Source of the DNA: Centroberyx gerrardi
Lineage: Eukaryota; Chordata; Actinopteri; Beryciformes; Berycidae
Direction: 5' to 3'
Length of the DNA: 64,000 nt
Assembly (NCBI RefSeq): GCF_048128805.1
Contig: NC_136000.1
Location: 18,816,446-18,880,445, forward strand
The notes beneath the pieces were generated by a model. The model was given only the letters and a program-made list of their open reading frames with translations. It made no database searches and was not told the DNA's origin. Below, piece by piece: positions 11,601-23,500 of the stretch (position 1 is its first letter; the number at the start of each line of letters is the position of its first letter). The translations under genes and the position numbers were made by a program.

Positions 11601-13529
11601 GGTTTCGTTTACAAATTGTTTTTTTGTTCACGATACTTCCATTTTGTTTGCAATTCTATGTGGTTTTATCTTGACTCGATAGTAGGGATGCACCGATCCG
11701 ACTTTTTCAGTCCAGATACCGATACCGATAACTGGGCTTTGGGTATCGGCCGATACCGAGTACCGATCCCATACCAGTGTTTAATTAATAAACTGTAGGC
11801 TATGCCTCACTGTGTGGAAGAGACTGGGATCATTCTTGACTTTAACATTGCTTTCCTAACTTTGTAAAACAAAATGTAACAAATAAATACATAGATATAA
11901 ATGTACTGAATTGTTATTTATTATTAAAATAATAAATAATCGTGCTCCAGCAACTTGGTAAAACATCTTCAAAATTAACAGGAATTACAATTCAAGTGTA
12001 AACCTTTTAAATGCAGCAACAAATTGGTCAGGAATTAAAATTCCAGTATAAAACAATACAACTGCATCAAATGAGAACAAAATGTAAACATTAAATCACA
12101 ATTAAGTCACAAACTAGTGCAAACAAACTTGATAAATTAAATCACAATTCACACAAGTAGTATAAACAAGTAACTTGGTAAAAACAAAACATTCAAAATA
12201 TGCAGAATAAGCCTAAATTACTGAAATAACTCTGGCTTAACTGGTAATCTTGCTTTATGAAACAGCCCTCAGAAAAAAAATCAAGGTATGTTAGTCTGAC
12301 TATGTGTCGGCCGAATGGAGCAGCAGTACCTGACGAACACGGAAAACACTTTAAATCGTGTTGTGGCAGGAACAACGTTGACCTACAGCCGAGTCCCCGT
12401 AAACTTTGGATTTATGAATGGAGTCTGGCTGGACGCGCCGATTGTATAATTGGTGGAAAACTACTTTACCTCGCAGGTTAAATGGCAGCCTGCTCGGCCG
12501 CGCGGTGACCCGGGAGAGTTTAAACATATAACCGAGACAAAGTATTCATGCAGGTGTGTTTTTAACTACCGAGCATCAGCACCGACCCCCGGTCAGCTCA
12601 CCCCGACCCCCGGTCAGCTCACCCCGAACCTGGCTCTGTTATGAGGGTTGGGCGCCAGGTTAGCTTGTTAGCCTGGATGCTAGCTGCGGGAGGCTCGCGC
12701 CCCAAGAGCGAGAATTCAGTGCGGGAGACGCTGCGCGCGGCAGGCGGGATCCTCCGGAGCTGCTGGACCGGAGGAGCCACCGGACGGACCGAAGGCAAAT
12801 GGCCGGGTCTACCGGCGCGCTGCTGACGCATGACGTAGTATGCGCACGTAGACATAAACATAGAATTGAATTGAATAGATCGGCCCCATTGTCACCGATA
12901 CCCGATCCAGCTATTTGAGTCAGTATCGGACCGATATCCGATATCAGTATCGGATCGGTGCATCCCTACTCCATAGTATTCTATCCACTGTGTTTTATTT
13001 CTCTTTAATTTTTTTTTATTGATAAGATTAAGATAAGATAAGATGCACTATATTGATCCCCCAGGGGAAATTCGGGTGTCACAGCAGCGATGTACAATAC
13101 AGTAGCAGAACAAAGTACAGGGAAGGTAATAAAAATAAGAATAGTGCAGAAAGGATATAGACAATATACATAAACAATATAAATGTAAAACTATTAAAAA
13201 GTGTCTCAATGTCCAAAGTGTCTGAGTGGTGTTATCCAGTGTAGTAAATTTGAGTCCAGGGATTGTGATTGAGAAGTAGACACCAAGTTTTATTCCCTAC
13301 CACTGTCTCTGTCCCTCAGGCCGGCTGTATGTACGTCCACGGTGGCGTCGTCAACATGTCGGAGAACCGGAGGACCGGCTCCCTGTACAAGGTGTGGCTG
13401 GTGGTTCCCAGCCTGCTGGAACTGACCTGGGAGAAGCTGCTGAAGGCTTTCCCTCGCCTGGCCCAGCTCTCCACTCTTCAGCTGCTCAGCCTGGGCCTCA
13501 CACACACACTAATTCAGCGCCTCAAATAG
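5605..13529 (+). CDS. klhdc10: Kelch domain-containing protein 10
   Basis: Coding exons, all joined in phase: 5605-5695, 6215-6307, 7741-7962, 9900-10054, 10233-10381, 10693-10777, 10866-10932, 11059-11106, 11197-11336, 13320-13529 (1260 nt, 419 aa). The product closely follows vertebrate KLHDC10. It has a short basic N-terminus ending IPNRFLRE, then six kelch blades (from about residue 70 to 365) with LYVFGGYNP, LLVFGGTGIPFG, LYVFGGTTGY, IYILGGGTSW, VFICGGYNGE and MYVHGGVVN. The C-terminal helical part (SLLELTWEKLL) is the presumed elongin-BC box region. In mammals KLHDC10 is a CUL2-RING substrate receptor that reads glycine- and alanine-type C-degrons, including alanine tails of stalled-ribosome products, and it has been linked to ASK1 signalling through PP5. 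The start ATG has a good context (AAAATG). It lacks the Gly-rich N-terminal expansion of the human protein. Intron 9 (11337-13319) holds a hAT element and a LINE tail. Confidence 0.95.
8916..9318. repeat. Repeated motif TCACATCCATAACG in klhdc10 intron 3
   Basis: Four near-identical copies of a 13-14-base word occur at 8916-8928, 8938-8950, 9129-9141 and 9305-9318. Intervening sequence is not obviously repeated. It is probably part of an unclassified dispersed element. Confidence 0.55.
10436..10505. repeat. Dispersed fish repeat fragment
   Basis: The segment (tttattttaccaggtaattc ... ccaagagagacctggtcaag) resembles a very common teleost interspersed repeat, probably a LINE 3' end. It lies in klhdc10 intron 5. 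Class assigned from memory. Confidence 0.45.
11683..12968. mobile_element. hAT-type DNA transposon, apparently non-autonomous
   Basis: The ends are inverted repeats: TAGGGATGCACCGATCCG at 11683 and its reverse complement ending at 12968. They extend inward as degenerate CCGATA/TATCGG words. The flanks are CTCGATAG (11675-11682) and CTCCATAG (12969-12976), an 8-bp target duplication with one difference, which is the hAT signature. The 1286-bp body has an AT-rich left half and a CpG-rich right half (about 12300-12850, with a 20-base direct repeat at 12588-12626). I see no transposase domain. It sits in klhdc10 intron 9. Confidence 0.85.
13021..13160 (-). mobile_element. LINE 3' tail fragment (L2/Rex1-like)
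   Basis: AGATAAGATAAGAT followed by 'gcactatattgatcccccag' and 'ggggaaattc' is the reverse complement of a common fish LINE 3' end, which finishes in (TATC)n. It lies 160 bases before the last klhdc10 exon. Confidence 0.55.
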
Positions 13530-16215
13530 AAGCTGCATAGAGGCAGAGGAAAAGGGCATCCGATGGAGCAGCAACCACTGATGAGTTGACAATAACGTGC
13601 AAAAGGACAAAGAAAGTCTGAGAATAGACTGAAGAAACGTTTTAATGTGGAGCGATGCCGGATCTTTCTGAAAAACCAAAAACTTCTAATGCCTTTTTAA
13701 TTTTAAGTCTTACGTAAATGTGCGCGCTTTTATTTCTAATGCCAAGTGCAATGTTTTGAGCTTGTCAGTGTGTGCGTGTGCGCAGGCATGGAAGACGGCG
13801 CATGTCAGGTTTGAGTCTGAACCCATCCCATCAGGAGCCGTGCCTCAGTGCGGACACCAGAATCACAAAAATGCTGATTTCCATTTTTTTTCTTTTCATT
13901 TATTTCAGATTTCTTATGCCTTGCTCTTGTCATTTTGAAATCTCTGTACACCATTCCACCATTTTTTCCTCCTTTTCCAGTTGCCACCATGTTTTACTGT
14001 CACAGAAACTTGGAGGACATGAAAGGGAATAGCTGAATGTTCCTTTTTCAAAGCTGAAATTTCTTGAAAGGCGAAACGAATGTCGCTTCTGGTACTGTAA
14101 TTTTTTTAGCTCTCGTTCAGAGGCAGGGATATACTCGTTTTTGCTTAAGTGACAATGCAAGATAGACTCGTACCATCTATGACACATGTACAGTCAGCTG
14201 CTGCTATGCCCACTGTGACAATACAAACACAAAAATTGTGTTTCGTAAACTTAAGTAGTTTTAAAACGGGAGAAATTGGTGACAAATTCGTTCCCATTTT
14301 TACTTTGAACCTATTCTAGTAGAACCCCGTCCCCTTGTAAATATTTTATTGATTTTACAGTGGCATTTAATTTTTACCACTCAGTCTTAGACTATTCCTC
14401 TGTTGTATGCTTAGGGCGGATGCACACTTAAATTTCTTCAACCAGTTAAGCAGTTGGATATCAGCCGAATTCTCTGGAAAGGGGCTTACTGCTGAGGAAG
14501 CATGGATACGCAATCTTGTATCACTTATACCTCTAAAACTGTAATTGAGTCAATTATTTAAGGCATCATGTTTAAGGCTCAAGGGCTTTCTGAGTGTATA
14601 CTGATTAAAAATTCAGCTTCAAAAAATCTTTTGCATGCCCCCTCTTGATGGTCACAATCGGCCTCAGGACCAGATGAAACGGCAAACACGTGATCCTCTC
14701 CAAACCTTGAGCCCGCTGTGACATTTCATCACTGTGAATTTTCTAGTGCCTCTTCTATTTTTTTCTCCCTGTTTTCTCATTGTCTTATTGAAACATGGAG
14801 CTTATTGAACTCTTGAGAGAAAGGTATGAAATTGTGATTCCAGTCATTTCTTCATCTAGTGCCTTCTGCATCTCCCAAATGTCACAGAAATTGTTTTTAT
14901 ATTTCCGTAATCCAGTCTTTTAAAATTTTAATTTGTTCAGTACTGTGCGAACTGTCTACATGTAGCCTTTTTTCATGTGATACACCTGGTCCTCCTGAGC
15001 CTTTTTTTATTGGCAAATCCATAAATAATTTTTATTTGATATGGGATACTGCTTACAGCTAATGATTTGTCATCACCTTTAACCCACAGAGACCTTTTTT
15101 TTTTTTTACTTATTTATTTTAACCACTTTGCTGCTTTTACATTGTATTACAAAACCTTTAATTGTAGCCTAACTTGTAGCTGACTATATTTTTTCTTTTC
15201 TGCCCAGTTTCATTATCATTTCTATTCCTAGATACTTGACACTCAAACTCCACTTTAACCTTTATTTTATACTGTTCTATAGGTTATGTTGCTTTTTTTT
15301 ATTGTGGATCTGTTTAATTTTTTTCTTTAGTACTTTGAAAAATGAAAATGAGTTGATGGGGCCTTCTTCATATTTTAAGCTAAGTAACAAGGTATGTCAT
15401 ACATACTCAGGATATTGAATACTGTGACCAGACTCAGTCAATAGAGCTCCAAAAACATTCACACACCATCCAAATGTCAGCTATTACTCAGGCTTAGTCA
15501 CTATTGTGAATCCAGATTTTGGTACGCCTAGGTGTTTTTAATTAAAATAAATCTTTCAATTTTTTTTATTCCTTTGGGCTACAAATCCATTACAGTGGTG
15601 ATGCTGCCAGTTGGTTGTATTGAGTCACACACGTTCACCAGAAAATGTTCTCTACCTAGTATTTATTTTGACTTTTTATTGATTTATTTTGTCCATCTCC
15701 ATCTTGGCTTTGAATAATGACTGTCTCAGCCACATTTTATCTCAAATGTTCAAGTTCAGAGTAATTGTATTAGTAAAATATTCAGGAAAAATCATGTGGC
15801 AACTTCACTTAACACATTATTGTACTTACCTGTTTAGTTAGATTCATATTGGTAGATTATCTTGTGCCCACAATGCCTGTTTTCACATCCCAAACACCGG
15901 TTACATTTTCTGAGTTTGGAAAGTTATGGCCTTATTTATTTTTCATTTTTGAAGCGACAGTAGGCGTCACTATCTGCTCTGATTTCTGGTAAATGTACGG
16001 CCTTGCTTATGAGACAGAAACGTTTATATTTGCATCATGTCTTTGATGTTAATGGAAGTTATACGATCTCTTGCATGTCAATATGGTCTGCATGTCACTT
16101 TACACAGAGTGTAGGGAGAGAAGTGAATGTCTCCTCAAAGGCAGTTATGACTGTAATGTAAATTATGTTTTGTAATTCCAATCTGTACAATCAATAAAAA
16201 CACTGGCAGCAGGTT
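13530..16215 (+). other. klhdc10 3' untranslated region
   Basis: About 2.7 kb of AT-rich sequence follows the stop codon with no supported gene. The first strong polyadenylation signal at its far end is AATAAA at 16193-16198. Open frames inside it lack any recognisable domain. Confidence 0.6.
16193..16198 (+). terminator. Poly(A) signal of klhdc10
   Basis: AATAAA in the context caatcaataaaaacac, about 2.66 kb after the stop codon and just before the convergent cax gene. Earlier weaker signals cannot be excluded. Confidence 0.6.
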
Positions 16216-16818
16216 TTTCAAAATGTTGTATTGACAGATATTGTTATTGCACTTGCCAAGCACAGCCAGCCATGCTAACGTTTCATGTGCAGGGTGCTAC
16301 TCATCTGTTTTTGCTTCAAAATAATGTCACTTATTTCATCAAGTCAGTACCCTTTTTGATAGCATAGTTACATGATAGTACTGTCAAATCTTCACATTAA
16401 AAAGTATATAAAACCTATTGAATGAACAAAATACCCTTAATGGAGACACCCTGGGTCATAGTCATTAGGTCATATTATCCGTTAGCATTGTAAAAAATAA
16501 TCCAATCAAATAGTTAGGTATTCTAGCATACATACATACATTTTACAGTAGCAAGAGTAACAAATACATCTGTGCAATCAGAAAACATACAGTACCTACC
16601 TGAGATATTAAAAGGTTCAATGTCATGGTTGTGTATATAATTCAGTTAGCACAAGAAAGCAAATGCTGTTAACAAGAAGTCCATCTGAGGATTCCCATGA
16701 CCTCAAAAAACAAAACAAAACATATCAACAGAGAGCAGTACAGAATTTGCACATCCAAAGTCTTCATGACTTTAAAAGAAAACAGTGCATCTTGGGCTAA
16801 AAAGTCACGGTCCCACAA

Positions 16819-18804
16819 TCAGCAGCCCGCTGGAGACGGAGCGAAGAAGTACAGAGCCAGCAGGATCAGGTAGACGATCACTAGAGCCGTACCTGAGAGA
16901 AACAAGACCGCACCAGTCTTAACAGTAAAATAAACTTCAACATAGGATCGATTTGAGTTTGATACGGATGGAGTTCGCTCTTTAATTTTCTCACAGCTTT
17001 TTTTCACAAGGGGGCAGCACAACATGAGATCACGTGTGAGTTAGTTTCTGGAAGATTCAACTCACATGATTTGAAGAAGAATTCCATAATTATTACTTAC
17101 ATCGTTGTCTTTGCACATGGTGAATGTACACGCAATAAGCATTGATTCTCTGTCTATCTTACCACCTCATCTGTTGCCGGCTGCTGACAACCAGGGCAAA
17201 GTCTTGGTACATGTAAATGCACACGGCAATAAAGTTTATTCTCATCCAGTAAAGGTCTTAATGGACCAGCCACTTCTTATATTACACTGTATCAAAACTT
17301 ACCCTGAAAATAGTCAGACTTGCCATCCATGAAGATGTAGTTGACGAGAATCACGCTGAAGATACTGGCCCATAGGTGCAAGTCACTGAATAAGAGCACA
17401 AAGCCCACATCCTGCACAAAGCAGGAATAGTTATTTGATTTCAGGAAAATATAAACAGCAACCAGCAGGTATTTTTGTCAACATATCAATGATCAAATAG
17501 AGGAGGAGGGTTTCTTACATAGAAAGCGTTAAATAAGACAAGTACAGGAATCTGTAGCATGCAAACCTGCACAGCAATACAGCTTCCCACCTCCAGGCTG
17601 GAAAATGAAAGAAGATCATTTAGATACAGAAACTATTTTCATACAGTGTCAGTCTCTAACCAGGCTTGACCTACCTAAGACTGATGTTGTTCTGGAGGGC
17701 AAACTGGATCCCATTAACAATCTCTGGGATCTCGGGGACCATGGCGATAACTGTTACCCCTATGAAATACTGGAGACAGAAAGAGAAATGTTAAGTGGAC
17801 CACCGGCGGGCGCGGGGAAATTATGAATGTGTCTGAATGTGATGAAACGCTTGTCCTGACCTGAGAGATACTGGGCTGGCTCAGTATGGGCTGGATGTGT
17901 TCGGTGGCGAGGTCGGCACAGGCGGACATGAGCACAGTGGCCATGATGAGGATGACCAGAGACCTCCAGCGTGACCAGTGGACCACTGCGCCCTGATGAC
18001 CCGTCACTGGAGAGACACACAGAAGTAACACTTGGTGCTGCTGTGGAGTCCTTAGGTTTAGGGTTAGGTGTTCATTGGGAACAGGAATCAAATCTATAGA
18101 AAACTGAGAGACTAGCTCTAAGATTGGAAGTCGACTTTGCTGGAGTCCCAAGTCAGTCTCAAGTCTTGAGGCATAAGTCTCAAATCAAGTCCAAAGTCTC
18201 AATGTAGAACCGATGTAGACCAAGTCAAGTCAGAACAAATCAAGAGTCCAGTATCAATTTAATATCTTAAAGAAAACTAAATATCTAGGACTTTTCAATG
18301 CAATGTGGTTTTAATAGGATAAAAACTTGGTAAGAGCATCATGAGTTTGATTTCTATAATCAGTTTCAACTTCAATAAATTAAATCATTCCATACAAATT
18401 CAGAAACAGAATTTAAATTCAGTCATCTGGAACAAATCTCATCACACTCAATCTAAGTAATTTACACAAACACAAGATCGTTTGTCAAGACTTAAGAAAC
18501 CTTTTCAAGTCATCAAAGTACAAGTCAAAGTCAAGTGCCAAGTATTCTCTTCATGCATCAAGTCAAGTCTCCGCCTCTGCTCCAGTGAGAAAAACTAAAC
18601 TCTTGAGCTGTATGCAGAATGTCTAAAGCTCTAAATCCAGCAAGGAGGGAAGAGACTAAAAGCTTGAAGATTATAAAATGTGTTTTGACCATAATATCTT
18701 CATCAGGGCAAGAGAGACAACCACAAAGACGTGATGGTGTGATATGTCAGCAAGAGAAGATCATAATCTGACAGTAAGGTGAGCACCATTTTGTAGAAGC
18801 TATT

Positions 18805-18836
<32 letters not shown>

Positions 18837-20562
18837 GGTAGACTCGTACCCTGTCCCTCTCCAACTTGGATGTCGTAAATGTGGGAGTGTGTCTTCAGTG
18901 TGAATATCAGGCCGATGATATAGGCGACAGGCAGGAGGACAGACACTGTGTACACTAGCGGTCTAAAGGTGAAAACACAGACGATTAGTGAGAGGGGAGA
19001 AAAACACAAGCAGGTATATTAGCTGGCTGTATTATGTTAGAAACTTCATTCCTTTACATCATACAACTTTCAGAAAATAAATGAATCACTTACTGAACAT
19101 GGCTGTGGAACAATGTACTGTTATTCTGTTGAAAAAACAAAACAAAACAGAATAGCATATATATTACATTATAGACAACATGGTATACATATTATACATA
19201 CATTGTGTTTATATGTGTGTATAATGTGCATGTAAGGAAATGCCTTATTTCAAAAGTGTGTGAGCTGCTCCTGGGTGGGGACACTGACCAGATCGTAGTG
19301 GCAGTGGTGGCAGACAAACGGCCCGCTGCTGTTGCTGGTGCCGTTTGCTCCGGTGGAGTTGGTGCAGGCATCACACACCAGGCTGCCATAGGCCTTGGAG
19401 AACAGCGTGGGGGCAAACACACCTGCCATTGACAGTCGGGGAATAATTTGGTTGAAAACACTTGGGTAACGCTTTACACTGCAGCTCACGTTTTGTGTTA
19501 TTAGAGAACACTACAAAGGCCGATGGATTTTGAGGGTGTACGAGAAGGCCAACAAGCTGTAAATTGACAGGGGTAAATAGAATCATAAAGACAATTTCCT
19601 TGGGTGATTTTGAAAATATTCCAACACTGATATGTACAGAACAGGGACATTTTGAATGCTGAGATATTCCAATTCTAAAATAAAACACAGCAGTCGATTG
19701 ACGTTGGCTTGGCCTTTCTGGTTTAATAGACAGATATACAGAACCCAACAAAACAAAGCAATTTTCTGGTCAGATTGTCAAATTTGATCAAAAATAAACC
19801 ATTGCTATTGGAGAAAAAATCACTTACTTTCCCTCTTTTAAAAAGGTTCTGTATAACAACTCAGGATTTACCATATGTTGCATTTAGTTACTGTTGCCAC
19901 CCTTTTCTGTCACTTGACACACTTAAAGCTCGGGGGAAAACATATTGGCTTGCAGGTACTTGCCTCCTACGGAGATGAAGAGCAAAGCGGAGCTCACTCC
20001 TGTAGAGCGGCTGTTGAACCTTTGCTCACTGTGTCTCAGCCCTCCGATGATCATGCAGATCCCCTGAGAGAGACAAAAGGAGCATCCTTACTTATACATG
20101 TTGCATAAGTGTTGTATGTATTTGTACACAGTTTTTGTCATCATGTGGCATTCTGCTCACCGATTGACTGACCTCCTGATTGATTGTTCAGGTTGAACTG
20201 ATACTGTGTTATGTGGAAGGGTACTGACTTGCAAAATGAAAAGTTTGTATTTCCACAAATTTAATGTGGGCAAATCTAATCTTTTTTTTTTCCAAGTCAG
20301 GAACTTGTTTTTATGATTAACCCAATATGCAGGATGACTCACAGGGATGAAGAGGATGCATCCAAGCAGCGTGCCGGTCAGCGCCGCCTTAACGATCTCC
20401 TGCAGACAGGGGTTGGCTGCCTGGTGGCCCCTGAGCAGGGCTGTGATGTAGAAGGTCAACTCTGTGATGGAGCCGAAGGTGGCATTCACCACCGCACCCA
20501 CAGCAAAGTTACTCTGGGCTGAGATACTGCAGACAGTGGGGGCAACAGAGGTGATAATCTGT

Positions 20563-20598
<36 letters not shown>

Positions 20599-23500
20599 CA
20601 AGGCCAAAATGACCAAAATGATCAGGTCAGGAGCATTTTTTAAAGACATTACTCTTTCACTGTAAACTACAGCAGAAAGTGACATGAAAGGTAGGAATGC
20701 CATGATAGGGCAACAAATAGAAATTTTTTTCTTATATTTCCCCTAAATTCACCTTTATATTTCACAACTGTTCTGGACTTTTTCAAGGTAAGAAAAAACA
20801 ATATATCTGTATCCTTGATTAATGTCTTATGCATATTCTTGATGCATTTGAGGCAGCAAACAAAGAATATGTGCATGACATTCAGTTAGGATACAGATAC
20901 CTAACCTTTAAAAAGCACCTTTAGGGGAAATAAAGGTAATCAGTAAGCACATTTAGGGGAACTTTAGGGGACACTGAGTTCAGCTACAATTTTTACACTT
21001 GAATAAGTTCCCTCAATCTTCCCTTAAACCAGAGGCACATAAAATCTAAATCTATTCAATTAAATTTAATTTGCTCATTGTTTGTTTCAATGATGGTTCC
21101 TGTTCGCTATAGAAACTAGCTATGTAGTTGAACACAATGCTTTTTATTGCCATTTTACAACTACTCTTGCACTCCGACTCGTCCCTATTCTTGTGCCCCA
21201 TCTCGTATGATGCGTCCCATCCCCAAAACACTGGAGCAGTCTTGGGTGACTCTGGTGGATTTGCACTCAACAGTCAATCAACAGTTTTGTGTGTTTTTAG
21301 AATAATGAGAAAGAGCGCTCACCTGGCAATGCCCATACCAATGTAATAGGACAAAGGAATGATGGAACCGACTGCTATGGCGAACTTGACATCAGAGCTG
21401 GCGTACTGGTTTCCTTTGTCGATGTACCCAATCACTATGGCAACTATTACTAGAGGGAGGAGGTCTGAGATGGGAGTCGAAGATGATAACGGGTCTTTAT
21501 GTGACACACACACACACACACACATTGAATTCCTGTCCATCTTACGGTAAAGGATACTGACAGCGAACACATTGATCCCATCGACTGTATACTTGTAGTA
21601 GTACCAGTTTGTAGCGTGGTAACAGCACAGAAGCGCTCTTGTCTCACCACCGTGATGCTAAGGGAAAAATAGAAATCAGATATAAAGTAAGTGAATATAC
21701 CTTAACAGAGCAGAGAGTTAGAATCAAACCAACGTCGGCAGGTCTCATGTTTCTCCAGGTTTATGTAGTTTGACTGATCAGTGCTACACCTCTGTCTCTC
21801 ACCTTCCTCCATGAGAAGGAGGAGACGGAGACATCCTCGGGGGCGAGGAGCAGGATGGTGCCCAGGGTCCGTGCGTTCATCTTGGCCACAGGGATGGTGA
21901 AGACCAGGATCCAGGAGAGGAAGCAGGCGAGGGAGTGGACCACGGCCAGAGGGGGATATCCCAGCAGCAGCCACACATAGGTGGTGACACGATGCTACAC
22001 AACAAGCAGGAAAATACTTAAGAAATTATTTCCATGTAGTATAAATCAACTTTGGAAGGTCATAAAAAACATTCAACAAAAAGCATTCTTTACCTAATTT
22101 GAATCTACTATTGACCACATTCTATTATTTCATTTCAAACAAAAATATTCTCATTCATAACATTTTATTGCAGAAAGTGACAACTGGTCAAAACAAAAAT
22201 ACACAATAATGCAAACTAAACAAGTTTATACCCACAAATAAATCATAAAAATAACAATGTCTTCGCTTAAGAAGAGTTCAACAATCAATATTTGGTGGAG
22301 CAACCCCGATTCTTTATCACAGCTTTGGTGCGTCTGGGCATGCTCAATCAATAACTAATCGATAGCTCATTAAGCTGAATCAGGTGTGCTGGTGCTGGTG
22401 GAATTTAACAAACACATGGGACGGCTGGATGCCTCGAAGTGAGGTTTGGGAGCCACAGTCTGCCATACAAAAATACAGATATTCAAAAAATATGGGGTGG
22501 TCTTAATTTTTCCCAGAGCTGTATATAGAGCGGCTCAGCTATTCTCTATATTTCTATATATCATAAGTGCTGTCTTGGCATGGTCTTGGTGACACTTACC
22601 CAGTACGGCGTGCGTGGAGAAACATCTGGCATCTCCGGTAGCGGCACCTCTGTGGGCGAAGGCAGCAGAATCGGAGAGGCATCTTCCACACTGTCTATGG
22701 TGCAGTCACAGTTGGGGAATCTCTCACAGCACCTCCTCACCGTGTTTCCTATCTGGAGAAACAAACACAAGCAAACAAGGGGCATTAAGTAACCTATTAG
22801 TTTTACTGAACTCTATCAGTCACCAAGGAATTGGAGCAACATCGACAAATCTCTGGCACAGCTTGTGACAGCCTGTGATCTACACAAACAGAAATTTACA
22901 CAACAGAAACATCTAGTAAACAGGTGATATATCACAATGCAAAATACTATAATACTGCCATGGCATTTGCTTTTTTGGTTTGAGCACAAGATATCCATCC
23001 TATCGTTGAGCAGTTGAAAATGCGAGCCGTTGGGATGACAGGGGGCTTTTTGTTACAAAACCGAGCCAGAAAGTTTTGAAAGCCAGAAATCTCAGCACCT
23101 GGTGAAGTTATCGCTGAGTCACTTAAACACAACAACATACGGCCTCGCCTGCCCTATCACGGACCACCATGTCATCTACGAATGCATTCTACATGGAAAT
23201 TTTATGGATAGTAGCCAATAGTGTGAATAGGGGAAACCACTAAAAGCAATCTTACAGGTTCTAAAAAGAAAGCGGCTGACTTGGATAACTTGAGATTTCA
23301 TTGAGCTGAAGAATTTGGATGGAAATTTGTTCAAATCTGTTCAAAACATCAATTGCACCTTCGATAATGTTTTACAGTAACCAGCTGCATGCTGGGGGGA
23401 GATTCTGTGTCAGACTTGTGGTGTTCAGACAAAGCGAGACTTCTGCTTTCATAGCCACAAGACGCTGAGAGACTATGAGGAAATCGGAGCAGTTACTGTG

